The position numbers and the translations under genes are program-made. Positions 22,315 to 33,000 of a stretch of DNA of 64,000 bases are shown here, piece by piece (within the stretch, counting starts at the first letter, position 1; the number at the start of each line of letters is the position of its first letter). The DNA lies in contig OW051494.1 of NCBI GenBank assembly GCA_932521035.1, positions 7,550,001-7,614,000 on the forward strand, written 5' to 3'. A model generated the notes under the pieces. The model did not search any database, was not told the DNA's origin, and was given only the letters and a program-made list of their open reading frames with translations. This DNA is from Oscheius dolichura. Its lineage: Eukaryota; Nematoda; Chromadorea; Rhabditida; Rhabditidae.

Positions 22315-23793
22315 ATGGGTCCCCGTGTCTCGCCCGTCTCCAACTATCCTCCCTGCACCGTCTGTGGCAGTGGCGGCGCTCGCTACCATTACCACGGGCT
22401 CGTCTGCCAGTAAGTCTCCTCCTCCTCCTCTCTACAAAATGCCCCCCTTCAGAAGTTGTCGCGTCTTCTTCATCCGAACTGTCGGCCAGAATAAACCTCT
22501 GATTTGTAATCGTGGCGGGAGTTGTGCTACCGTACTCGGTTCGTCTGCCCTCAATCGACAAGTAGAGTGAATTCAGGGAATTCCTGTAATTCGTGTGCCG
22601 CCTGCCGGTACAAGAAGTGTCTCGACGCGAAGATGGACATCTCGGCGGTGGGGAGGAAGAAGAAGCCGAGCACCTGTGTCAATGTGATCACTAACAAAAA
22701 CAAAATGTGGAGGGTAAGCCAGCCATCCTCCTCCAGGAAGACAAGAATGTTCAGGAACAGTTCCACGAGATTCTCCTGCCGCCGTCAGCCCAATGGATCC
22801 AGCAGGTGTCCGGCGCCAGTAACATCGTCGACTTGGCAGTTCAGCTGGTCAAATTGGAAATGTAAGCCATCCTCTAGGCTCTTGGAACGATAATTTTAGG
22901 GAAATCAACCCGCTTGACAATCCCACCACCTCAGAATTTGGGCAGGCCGGCTTCAAGGGAGAACTTAAGCTGGGGAGGAACAGCGAGACCCTGCTGAAGC
23001 AGAAGCATCCCTCGTCGTATTATCACCAGATGGCTCAAGATCTCATGGCCAATTTGGCATTCTATCCGGTGATCAAAGGGATGGACCACCAGGACAAGGT
23101 GAGGAGGGGATACTGTAGTGGAGGACGGGTTACTGTAGGTCTCCTTGCCTCTAGAAATAGTTTCCAAGGGCTGTCTAATCCACCTCCAATTCCAGCAAAC
23201 CCTGATCGAGCACAACTACCAGGTGATGGGTCTCTTTTCCCACAAGTACTATTCCTGGACGGCCAAGAAGTCCTTCGCCTCGGCCTTCATGGGTAAGGAC
23301 TGCCCGCTCTTCCCTCCTATCTGCCCTCTTTACAGCGGTAACCCCGAATATTCTGCCGCCTATCCAGGCCGAAACAGTGGAGGACATCTTCGAGCACACC
23401 CAGATCACCGACAGCGAATTTGTCCTGCTTAAAATTATCTGCCTCCTTTCTCCAGGTACACCTCTTCCTCGCCTACAGTAATCACAACATTTAGCTCAAA
23501 ATTTGACCCAAGAGGGACACAATAGCGCCTACTTTGCGCGGGGACAATTCGTCACAATCTTGGCCGAGCTGTCCCGGAGGCAGAACCTCGAATATTATAG
23601 CGAACACTATCAGAGAATAACAAAATTGATAGACATAATTGGAAAGGTCAAGGTGAGAATAAAAAGAAGTGAGGAGAGAAAAGAGAAATTATAGGAGCAG
23701 CTGACCTACGAGACGAAGAACATGGCCAACATCGACATTCCCCGCCTGGCACAGGCGCTGAAACTCTCTCCCATTTACGCAAAATATATATGA
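22315..23793 (+). CDS. Nuclear hormone receptor 1 (supplementary NHR type)
   Basis: Nine exons: 22315-22409, 22453-22538, 22577-22713, 22737-22861, 22900-23098, 23196-23292, 23336-23455, 23495-23652 and 23695-23793, giving 371 residues. The DNA-binding domain lies at residues 14-76. The first zinc finger has CTVCG, VCQSC and RVFFIR. The second has C50, C56, C67, C70 and ends CRYKKCL. The ligand-binding domain follows, with helix motifs such as AQWIQQVSG, DSEFVLLKIICLLSP and ELSRRQNLEYYSEHYQRI. It acts as a nuclear ligand-regulated transcription factor of the large nematode NHR expansion; the ligand is unknown. An ATG follows a TTTCAG at 22,312, suggesting trans-splicing. The intron after exon 3 would be only 23 bp (GTAAGC...CCAG); a donor at GTGATC upstream is the alternative. 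Confidence 0.88.
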
Positions 23794-24335
23794 ATCTCAT
23801 ATTACAATCTCACAATCTCACATGTATCTTTCAAATGAAGTTTATCGCGAAACACGCCTTGAAGCGAGGACGAGAGGGAGGACAAGGAGACGGCAGGCCG
23901 GGAGAGGACAAGGGGGCGGGAGATCAAGTGGTGGGGGGACGTCGGGCCAAGTGGGAAAGGGAGGGCAACAGGCCAAGGGAGGACAGGGGGACCGCAGACC
24001 AAGGGGTGGCGAGGGGACGTCGGGTCAATGGAGAACAAGGGGGAGACTGGTCACGGGAGGATAGGGCAACGGCAGACCGAAGGAGGGCGACTGGCCAGGA
24101 GAGAAGAGAGACGGGAGACGACTGCTCAAACGGGGGCGGCACACTGATGGAGGACAGCTACAACTGAAACGTGAACGTAACCTACCTTATTTGGAGAATT
24201 CTTGTTAATTTCCCGCCAATACTAGCAGATGCTACAACATTTTAATATCCAGTTTATACAGAATGTGGTTAAGCTTCGCCATTTGCCCGGTGGTCATTCA
24301 TTCATCTCTCCAACTCTCCTTGGAAGCGGTCAACA
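23794..24335. repeat. Purine-rich degenerate minisatellite and spacer
   Basis: From about 23,861 to 24,130 the plus strand is dominated by G and A, with degenerate repeats of words such as GGGAGGACAAGGGGG, GACCGAGG and GGGAGAC. The frames through it are Gly/Arg/Glu-rich and look like a by-product of the repeat. The remainder, to 24,335, is the likely promoter of the next gene. No RNA gene seen. Confidence 0.6.
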
Positions 24336-24755
24336 ATGTCGTCTCCTCCTGGAAGTACTATCACCAAGCAACAGGACGAGGCAGACTTCGTGACTCCGTT
24401 CCTGATTGCTTTCTTCATCGGTCTCGTGGTGGCCGGTCTCTGCGCCTTCTGCAATGTGCTGGTCGTGAACAAGCTGGTCAGGAACCGGCTCGAATACATG
24501 CCCAAGGCGAAGAAGGTCAAAGTCAAAGTAAAGAAAGGCAAGAAAGGAAAGAAGGGCAAGAAGAAGAAGGGCGGCAAGAAGGACAAGTTGTCATTTTCGA
24601 AGGAGTCCAAGTCCAAGGAGTCAGGGTCTAAGTCTAAGGAGTCGAACAAAAAGTCTAAGAACAAGAAGTCGAAGGACAAGAAGCCCAAGGACAAGAAGTC
24701 GAAGACTAAAGTATCCAAGTCCAAGACCAAGTCTAACTCCAGCCACACGAAATAA
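24336..24755 (+). CDS. Single-pass membrane protein with lysine-rich tail, 139 residues
   Basis: Intronless open frame starting MSSPPGST. Residues about 19-46 form one hydrophobic segment (FLIAFFIGLVVAGLCAF plus NVLVV), followed by KLVRNRL. From residue 55 on the protein is almost only Lys, Ser and Gly, in short repeats of the type KGKKGKK and KSKDKKPKDKKSK. With no cleavable signal and positive charge after the membrane span, the basic tail is probably cytosolic and could bind acidic lipids, RNA or microtubules; that is inference. AAG codons dominate the Lys positions. AATAAA overlaps the stop (24,752) and recurs at 24,828. The single exon is unusual next to multi-exon neighbours and might mark a retrocopy or a young gene. 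No family recognised. Confidence 0.7.
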   Translation: MSSPPGSTITKQQDEADFVTPFLIAFFIGLVVAGLCAFCNVLVVNKLVRNRLEYMPKAKKVKVKVKKGKKGKKGKKKKGGKKDKLSFSKESKSKESGSKSKESNKKSKNKKSKDKKPKDKKSKTKVSKSKTKSNSSHTK

Positions 24756-24758
24756 AGC

Positions 24759-25672
24759 TCTGGTCACGTTGCCAGCATCCATGTTGTGGTTTGGTTAACT
24801 CGGCCGCTTTAGTGTCTGGTGTTGGCAATAAAGCTTATCGAGAGCAAAAATACCGTTGTTTTTATTTGTTTCGTGACGTTTCTATCGCTGGAAAAAGCGG
24901 CCACTCGATGGTTTGGTTGCTTTAAAGAATGGCCGGCGCCCGTATCCCCCATTTTGGCAATTCTCCGTTCGGTCGGTCAAAATGTCGGTCGTCTATTACT
25001 TTTACTTTCTTGAAAAGAAACGACCGTCCAATGACTGATAAGTTTGGCATTCCTCGAGCGACAGCGCTATAGCAGAAATTGCTATGACCCTCACTCACTT
25101 TGAAGACAACAAGAAGTGGTTGTTTCAAGCATAAGCAGCACTTATTGCTTGCTAACGAATACTGAAATAAACAGAGTCTTATGAAAACAAAATGTATTCC
25201 CAGTTAAAGGAACTCCTAGGAGCCTAGGCGGGTTACGGTAGCAGAGGAAAATGGGGCGGCGAAATCGGCCTTTTCAGAAAAAAACAAAGAACATCATCAA
25301 ATTCAGCGTAAAAAACTGAATCGAATGAATAGGTTTCCGCTCATTTCCCTTTTTCTCTGAAAAGTAATGTCGCAAAACAGAAAGGGTGCGCACAGTCGCT
25401 GCGGGACCACTGCGCAATCAGGCAAAATCAAGGGGTCCCTCGGGCTTCCTATATAAAAACAAACATTTTGAACTATTAAATTTCCACAAAGAAATTCACA
25501 AACTACCAAAAATTATTACTGGGCGTGTCTTTTGGGGACTCCTTTGCAAAAGGCGTGGCTCCAATTATAGCCGGGTGATTTATTTAGCAGATGAACGTTT
25601 GGGGGAGGGGGCAAAGGCCAGGAAAAGGTTGACAGCAGTTGTGAAATACTAATACAAAAAAACAAAAAGAAC
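24759..25672. other. Intergenic, no gene seen
   Basis: 3' flank with a polyadenylation signal near 24,828, then AT-rich spacer. A motif of the TACGGTAG type lies at 25,232. Short frames (for example from 25,367) lack support. Confidence 0.4.
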
Positions 25673-25745
25673 TGCTCCCGGTGAGGCTCGAACTCACGAC
25701 CTTCAGATTATGAGACTGACGCTCTGCCGACTGAGCCACGGAAGC
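25673..25745 (-). tRNA. tRNA-Met elongator (anticodon CAT)
   Basis: A 73-nt cloverleaf on the minus strand. Acceptor stem GCTTCCG pairs with CGGGAGC (one G-T pair), discriminator A. The D-arm has GTGGCTCAGTCGG, and the anticodon arm GTCAGTCTCATAATCTGA carries CAT. The T-arm has GTTCGAGCCTC. The anticodon arm is the one typical of eukaryotic elongator Met tRNA, not initiator. Confidence 0.95.
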
Positions 25746-25746
25746 A

Positions 25747-26361
25747 TGGTCAGTGGGCTATTGTCGCACATTGACTAGGGGCACTACAACTGGAGATATG
25801 AGTGCAGATTTGCTATTAGTTTTTTTCTATCCTTTCTATTCTTTCCTCATAGAAAAATGGCACTTCCACGCTTTCCGGGGTCATTAGATGGGAGACTAGA
25901 GACTAGGCGCCTGAACAAATTACTCTCTTCCCATATATTTCACGTTTTATTGGAAAGACATGGGAACACATTTTACTGGCCATGGAAACAGAGCCTAGTC
26001 TCATCAAATAAAAGTTTCTAATCCCGCCATTCAAGGGAATACGGTAGAAACGATTAGAAAAAGATACTGTGTCTGTTTTTCTTCTTTTCTTCTTTGGCCC
26101 GCGCGTCCGTGGAGGAGAGGGCCGTGGTGAGGAAGGCCGCCGAGCAGAAGACCAAGACCCAGAAGGCCGTGAGCGTGAAGAAGACGAGGAAGCCGAAGGC
26201 CAGCGAGAAGGACACGAGGACCGGCAAGACGACTTCGCAGGAACGGCCAGGGAATATGAGAGAAGGTGTTACATACCGTATCCCCTTATCCTCCGCCAAG
26301 CTAGTTGGGATCTGAGCATACTGGCTCTGGGAGAAGCGAACATGCAACCTGATATAGTTAA
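25747..26361 (+). other. Spacer with a lysine-rich reading frame
   Basis: Within this spacer, about 26,110-26,250 on the plus strand reads as a Lys/Arg-rich peptide (KAAEQKTKTQKAVSVKKTRK) with C/G third positions, much like the tail of the gene at 24,336. No start codon or good acceptor precedes it and stops follow soon after. It may be a decayed copy of that lysine-rich tail. The rest of the spacer shows nothing. Confidence 0.3.
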
Positions 26362-27613
26362 ATGTTTTACGAAGAAGATCGACAAGAATGTTTGGCCTCA
26401 CATTTTCATCAACAACGGACAGTTGATTACGGTAATTATTTGGAATTGCTGGTGAATTCGTGTTATTTAAAGGAAGAATTTGGGATAGCAAACGGCACCA
26501 CCGTAGAAAAGAAACGTGGAAGGAAAAAAGGTGTTCCTAATAAGAAGAAGAAGAAGACTGGCCAGCCTGCACCAAAGAGAAAAATCCTACAGAAAAAGAA
26601 TAATACTACGAACGGAGATTCCATGGCGGCTGTGAGTGATCGTCTTCTAAAATGCCTCAAAAATGATTCAGTATGCTCCCGATTCCTCTACTGCCCTGCA
26701 TTCTACTAGTGAAGCCCCTGAACAAAAGAAGTAATCAACTGGGAAAATAGAAGAATAACCAGATCGGCAAAACCACCTTTCGGAATGAGAAATCTTAGGA
26801 ATACTTGCTACGCCAATAGTGTTGTACAGGCTTCTATAAGGATGTGGAGACCCGAAATAGAACATTATGAGGGAAACGATCCGTATCTCCAAGCATTGAA
26901 GGAAATTGTCACTGCGCCTTATCCTAAAGATGCAAAACCACTTCTATTTTTAAAAGATGAGAAGCCTCAAACAAGGAACTTTGATCTTTTTCAGATATGC
27001 CCCAGAACTACCGAAATGTTAATATTCAACAGTCAGCAGCTGAACTAATTGGACTACTAATTGACCGTATATCTCCGGAGTTTCAGTTGCAGGTTGCTCA
27101 CACGAGTTCCCGCTTTGTAACATGCCATCTCTGTAAAAAACAGTTAGGGCACTAATTGTGTTAAAAATCTCTATTTCAACGGTGCCAAACTGGACATCCG
27201 GCAATACAGGGCATTTTGACCATTTCCGGAGAAAATGATCATTACCGAACCTTCAACGAGTTCGTCCACTCTATTTTGCGTTGCTCGGAACCGACAAAAC
27301 AACACTGTGAACAGATTAATTGCCTTGCTAGAAACTGTGACCATGACGAAGAGTTGGCAGTAACCATCCCCCCAACCTGTAGATATCTTCTTATGGAGTT
27401 GGGCCTTTTTGCCAATGATCGTGTAACTGGAATCAGCTACCGAAGAGATCGTACCATCGGGAACCCGAACAGGAGAGAACAACTCTTTGGTGACTGATAC
27501 TTAAAATAATGTGATCAAAAACATTTCAGGAACATGGTTCAACCCCGTTGCTGGTATTTTATTCGAATGACGAGGTCAAGGAAAAGAAAGCGAGAAGAAG
27601 GAAACTGTCGAAT
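26362..27613 (+). pseudogene. Ubiquitin-specific protease (USP/UCH)-like, broken
   Basis: The first part splices well: ATG at 26,362, a donor GTGAGT at 26,631, an exon from 26,671, and a 32-bp intron at about 26,732-26,763. It codes for a basic, AT-hook-like leader (KKRGRKKGVPNKKKKK), then the USP Cys box FGMRNLRNTCYANSVVQ, where family members have GL.NLGNTCY.NS. Later pieces match the family: QQSAAELIGLL (like the QQDA.E helix), CHLC, and an NCDHDEELAVTIPPTCRYLL block. The end resembles the family's final TPLLVFYSN strand. These later pieces lie in frames that cannot be joined by ordinary introns, and I see no catalytic His box (GHY). I therefore think it is a pseudogene or inactive relative, though sequencing errors are possible. 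Confidence 0.6.
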
Positions 27614-28180
27614 TAGCCAGTACTGTCTTGTTGTATCACTAGTATCATTGTTGTACATAAATCGTATTTTATAAATCGAGACATTCTCCGAATGTCAACA
27701 AAAAGGGAACAATCCGTTTGTTAAAAAGAGGGATCTCAATAAAAAGAGTGATTTGGGAGACTCTACAAAAAGAGAACAATACTTTTTCGGAAAAAAAACA
27801 AACCCAAATCACTGCTGACATTTCGCGGTACTACTCATTTTTTCCAGAAAGAGTTTCCAGTGAGCTCTCCAACCCGGTTCTAGGTAGCAACTGATACAGC
27901 TCCAAATACGTGGCAGAATAGTAGTACACACTTGTTATAGGGACAGTCTCGCACTAGTTTGGTTCGGCACGAATTACTGTAAAATTTGGCTTTGTGTACA
28001 ACAATGATACTAGTGATACAACAAGACAGTTAACAAACGGATGCGACTGCTCCTTCCTGGAGGTCATCCAGGCCTTTTCCCACTTCCTCTTCCACAGTCA
28101 GAGTCTTTTAGTACTCGGAGCAATTTATTCCAAGGTAACATTTTTACAAAGGGCCATATCTAGATCTTCCCCGGCGGTTG
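27614..28180. other. Intergenic, no gene seen
   Basis: AT-rich spacer between the protease-like remnant and the 3' end of receptor gene 2. No RNA gene or repeat recognised. Confidence 0.4.
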
Positions 28181-30082
28181 TCAGTATTTCCTCAAATGGA
28201 GGTCATGTGTCAGCGTCCCTTGCAGTTCTCCCACGTTTTTGGAGACCATGACTTCAAACAGGCGACTGGCCGGATCGGATACTATCTGAACTCGTCTCTC
28301 TCTCTTGCCATCCTCCTTCTCAAAAATATACCTTGATATCCGTGGCGACACGGAGAAGTTTCGAGAGGCGGACAAAGGTGTCATTGGCATTGCACTCGGG
28401 CAGGACCTGGTTGATATAATCGGAGAGGATGACCGAGTAGCGGTCACGAGCAACGGCCGCTATTCGCACTCCTTCATAGGAAAGGTCCGAAGCTAAAAAA
28501 TGTATTCCTTCCGTTTTAAAGGATATCCTACGGGTAGCGAAGAGGCAGATGATCTTCAACAAGGCTATCTCCTGGTCCGTGATGGCTATCTCGTCGAAGA
28601 TGTCCCGAGCCGTGACCACGTGGCATTGGTGCATCGAGCTGATCGTGTTCTTGTACCTGGATGAACCATATCTCAAAGGGAACTTGAATTCCAGTATACA
28701 TCACTGGAGACCATCGGACTTGGATAACAACATACCAATTTTTCAGGAATCCCGAGCTTTCGGAGCTATCGGAGGTTGAGCTAGAATATCTGGAGGTGCG
28801 GACAAGGGTCGTGTCCAGGTCGATTCCCTGTTTCCACGCGTGGTACAGCTTACTCAATGTAATGAAGGACATGAAGTTCTGCTGGGCTAGTTTCAACTGA
28901 AAAAAGTCTGTTCAAAATATCATTTTCGCGTTCATTTCTGTATGGAGAATTTCATAAATTAGCCAGGGGTTACTGTAAGGCAACCATGGCTCGATAGCTT
29001 CTAGTGGCCTGCGGCCAACGGGACGGCTACGGTAACGGCCACACATCCGATGACTTTACTTCAGAATCTCGTTTTTAAGAATAAAAATCACCTTATCCGA
29101 GATGTGCAGTTGTTGCATTTCCGGCACTCCACTGGCAAAGTCCGCATAGAAGGAGATCAGCCTCGCATAGGTGTTCTTCATCCTATATTTGACGTCTGCC
29201 CTCAATTCAGAAGGCTTCCATAAATCCCATCCTGCCTGAAAGTGCCTGCTCTCCTCTTCTAGCTCCTCGTAGATACCGTCTGCCTGCTGGAAGAACTCTC
29301 CGGATTATAGAGAACGTCACCCAGGGACACTTCCAAACAGGCCTCCGTCTCTGAGGGACTCGGCCCTTCCAGGTTCGATATCATCCTGGAATGGTTCATT
29401 TAAACAGGAGGAGGATAAGGAGAAACCGATCGAATTCGGCCATCCGGTTGGCAAATTCGACGGACGACTTGCAGCCGTTGATCTTCTTCAGCAGGAGGAT
29501 GCCGCGGGGGTACAAGGCCAAGCTGATCTCCTCCTGGGAAAAGGTCACCTCTCTTTCAAAACCCACGATTCTCTTGTTGATGTCGGCCTTCTCAAAGAAC
29601 GGTACACAGTATGCTCCTCTTTTGATTATTCTGTCTAGAAAAGTAGGGATCAGAGATGAGAAAAATGAAGAGACCAACTCGGGAGGGGGATATTCGCGCC
29701 GATGCACTTTTGTAGCCGACAATAACGACAATAACGGGGACTGGCTGGAAACGGGGAATATGGGGGGAGAAGGAGGACGACTCACCGCTGAAGAACTCAC
29801 AGGTGCCTCCATTACTGACACATTTCCATTTTCCCTCTTGGGGAAAGGAACGGACGAAGAATTCGCGGCAATTCCTGGAAAAGGCTATACTCCTCGTCTC
29901 TCCTTCTCGTTTTGGGAATCCGTTGATTATTAATGAAACTCTGTTCTCTCTTTTCTCTCCTTTTCCAGAGATCCCATATTTGTGGAGAGATAGAGGCAGA
30001 ATAACAAAAGCCCTTACTGACAAACGGAGATATATGAGCTGGTTAGTCGGCCGCAGACAATACACACCGCCTTCTCGGCCAT
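28181..30082 (-). CDS. Nuclear hormone receptor 2 with degenerate second zinc finger
   Basis: Nine exons on the minus strand: 30018-30082, 29786-29874, 29427-29634, 29331-29385, 29092-29286, 28736-28896, 28532-28656, 28332-28492 and 28181-28285; 387 residues. The ATG follows ATATTTCAG, a likely trans-splice acceptor. The first zinc finger is normal: C7 and C10 in CIVCG, C21 and C24 in VCQNCREFFVR. The second has C40, C47 and C61, but the usual C..CR..KC end is replaced by YCVPFFEKA, so two expected cysteines are absent. The ligand-binding domain is typical: LAQQNFMSF, ITDQEIALLKIICLFA, and a C-terminal LTHDLHLRKY helix like that of receptor 3 (LTFDLHLREF). It may no longer bind DNA as a normal receptor. 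The donor at 29,330 (GTGTCC) is weak. Confidence 0.85.
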
Positions 30083-33000
30083 CGCCGGCTGAAATATGAA
30101 CACACGTTCTTTTCTGAGCTAGGGAACAGCTTGATAATGACGCGAGAGAGATTGAAGGGAAAACCTTGAAATTATCTTTGGAAGCTATTTTTGGTCGGTG
30201 AACGTAACGACCTCGTCTCGGCTCCAAAATGTTTCAGTTCTCGGAGGGACGAGATCTTTTAACGTCGACAAAAGTTTTTTAGTAGGGCACATAGATTGAA
30301 GGAGAAAGATCAGGAAAAGAAGAAACCGGCTGGAATGGGCAGTTATGGGAACGGGCCCATGGGATTATGGGTAGAGAGCATGTTGTCCTTGGTGTTATTT
30401 GATTGTTTTAGGGGGATTAGGAGGACGGTAACACAATAACAGGAACGGTTACTTTGGGATTGGAACAGGCCGGAAGGATGTCGAAAAGAGAAAGGCGGGA
30501 AATCGATGTTTGAGAGAAGCTGGGACTAATTGCAGAGGGAGGGGATTATTGCCAGAGATCGGCAGGTGAAACAGAGAGACGAGCCGCCTTTTCTTCACGG
30601 GCGGAGGCCGATGATTAGTGACATAGTAGGGGATATTCTGGACCTAATCAGCCGAGGGTGTTCTCAGGGGAGAAACGAAGTGAATGGGAGGATGAGAAGA
30701 AGGTGAATGGCAGTGACGCACGAGCAGGTTGTTTTCGAGTGAAACTTTGAATCTCCGAAAGGGCAGATGCTTACTCATAGCTGGAGGAGGACCGAATGAA
30801 TCTGCCCGGAGCGATGGCAGGAATGGTCCGGGCCAGTTGTCAAAATGGGCAGGTGTGAACCACAGTGCCTTGGAAATTTTTTGGCAGTTGACTGGCAGAC
30901 GGCAGACGGCAGCCATTGAAAAACAGCTGCCGGCAGACAGTTAGAGATCACTTGGATAGGGACTGCAAAGTGAAAATTAGATTTTACGGCAGCCGGGAAA
31001 TTTTGATACCGTTCGATAGGCCTCTTTGTAACTTACACTTTGGTTTTTAGAATGTACAGATTGCACCATCCAGTCCCGAGAAATTTGCGTTTTAGTGGAG
31101 CATTCTCGCCTTTTTTTCTCTTTCTATTGAAAGTGTGGTCGCAGGCGCAACAATCTACCAACCCGAGTTCGATCCCCGCCAGTGCCTAATATTTTTGCTT
31201 TTTTGGTTTTTTTACATATAAAGGCTCCCCATGATGTGACAAGACGAATGCAATAAAAATTAGAAAAATTGCATGGAGGAGGATCCCGCGGCGGCCGGCG
31301 ATGGCTACCCTTATTTATGGGAATCAAACTTTGAATCCCGTCGGCTGCCGGCATTCTGATCGACGTTGACTCGTCTTTGACAGTTTCCACAAGGCAAATG
31401 GAGTAATTATCTGGGTGTGTCTACAAGTAACTATGGTAGTGCCTCTCTAAACCTCCCAGTTTCCCAAAGCCTTCCTGGTCTCTCCCGGTGTGGCCATGAG
31501 AAAGACCAAGCCTTCCGTCCGAAAATAAGTTCCTGGTCTCCAAAGCATCCTAAAATAGCCTTTACCCTTGTTTCCCTCTATTGTTCTATGTGCACATACG
31601 AACGTCAAGGCACAATCTCCGTCAACATACTATTTTCTTGTTATTCGGGTGGGAAGGAGCTCGAGGAGGATAAGTCTGATGTGCATAGTTGTGCACTTTT
31701 CCTGTGCTCTAGTGTGCAATCCTTCTCAGAAGGACAGGTCTGTGCCGGAGTGCAAATGAAGACCGGCCGTCTTTTGGATCATCCCAACCTTTCTACAGTA
31801 ACCCTAGAGCTCGGCTATGATGTCCGTAACACTTTATACCAACTCTGTACCAGCTGTCTCGTATAGGATCCCTAGGAAACCACACAAAGTGGCCGGTAAC
31901 AGATGACGGGCAGTTGTGTGTAAATTTCAGATGAATAGAAGCACTTCCGTGTCCAAATTACCGGAATAATCCGAAGCATTTCTGATAAATTGTCTTTCCA
32001 GAAGAATGGAGTTGTTCTTCGACTGAACTCTCGAATTAACCTCGTCTCAATGGCCCAAAGGACACGTCGTTTTGCCGAAAAGGTCATTTCATTAGAAGGG
32101 AACAAACAAGAGAGTTCCAACTACAACTACTCCTACCATAATCCCCTCTCCGTGACGCGGGGGAACAGTGTGTTTTTGTAGTTTCGTCCCTGTTTTTCTA
32201 CTGCTGACTAGTCGGGAATTGGTGATCAACACATCCGGCAAATTGTGTCTTTTAGAACACACTGTGCTTCCCGTCTGAATAACACCACACACCCCCCTCC
32301 TCTTTCGACAGCTGTCATCGGCAGACGATCCTCTCTGAGTGTTAAGCTTGAACTTATTTTTTCCCGATTTGCTCTTCTGTTACTGAACCATAATCCCTTT
32401 TCGTCCTGGTTCTCTTCCTCCTTCTCTCGTCGTCCTCCTTCCGCTGTTCCGCTTCGTCGTCATCCTCCTCCTCCTTATCGTCCTTCCCCCGATTGAGACA
32501 CGGCTCATCGTAGGCTATTATTAGCTATTGAGACCGAGCAGAGACCACCGATTCTCGAAACGTTCCCGTCTATCCAAAACTTTGTGAAAAACCAGCGGAC
32601 GATCTAGTTGGTGAGCCACTGGGTTCTTCCACGTTCAGGCATCCGTAAACCCCTGTCCTTCCTCCGAGTCCTCTGGGCTAAAAGAAACAGGATTGCTTGT
32701 AATCTCCCCCTCTTTCTAATGAGCCGTCTTCTCCGTCTTCCTGTCTGTACTTCCACCAAGAGACAATCCCCGTCTAATGTGCCGTCTGTCTGTTATTCTG
32801 CCCCTTGTGAATTTTGGCGAAGAGGCCTGTCTGATGTGCACAACTGTGTACGACTCTCTTGCAAAAAGCACTGCAATGACTATTTTTGACCGGGGAAAAT
32901 GAAAAACAACCGCTAATTTTTTGTGTAGATTACGACTGAAACGTGTCTACAGTCATTTCATTGTTAGTTCCTGGGAGATCCTCCGCTTCAGATCTCTTTG

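Noticed and set aside
24302-24748. Leu/Phe/Asp-rich minus-strand frame opposite the lysine-rich gene
   Set aside because: Antisense of Lys AAG repeats; the sense frame has the membrane segment, start and polyadenylation signal.
29592-30227. 211-codon continuous minus-strand frame
   Set aside because: Only two short parts of it are real receptor exons; introns with good splice sites interrupt it, and it differs in frame from the other exon.
31130-31190. tRNA-like B box (GTTCGATCCCC) with flanking text
   Set aside because: No A box at the right distance and stems do not pair; too weak even for a tRNA pseudogene.
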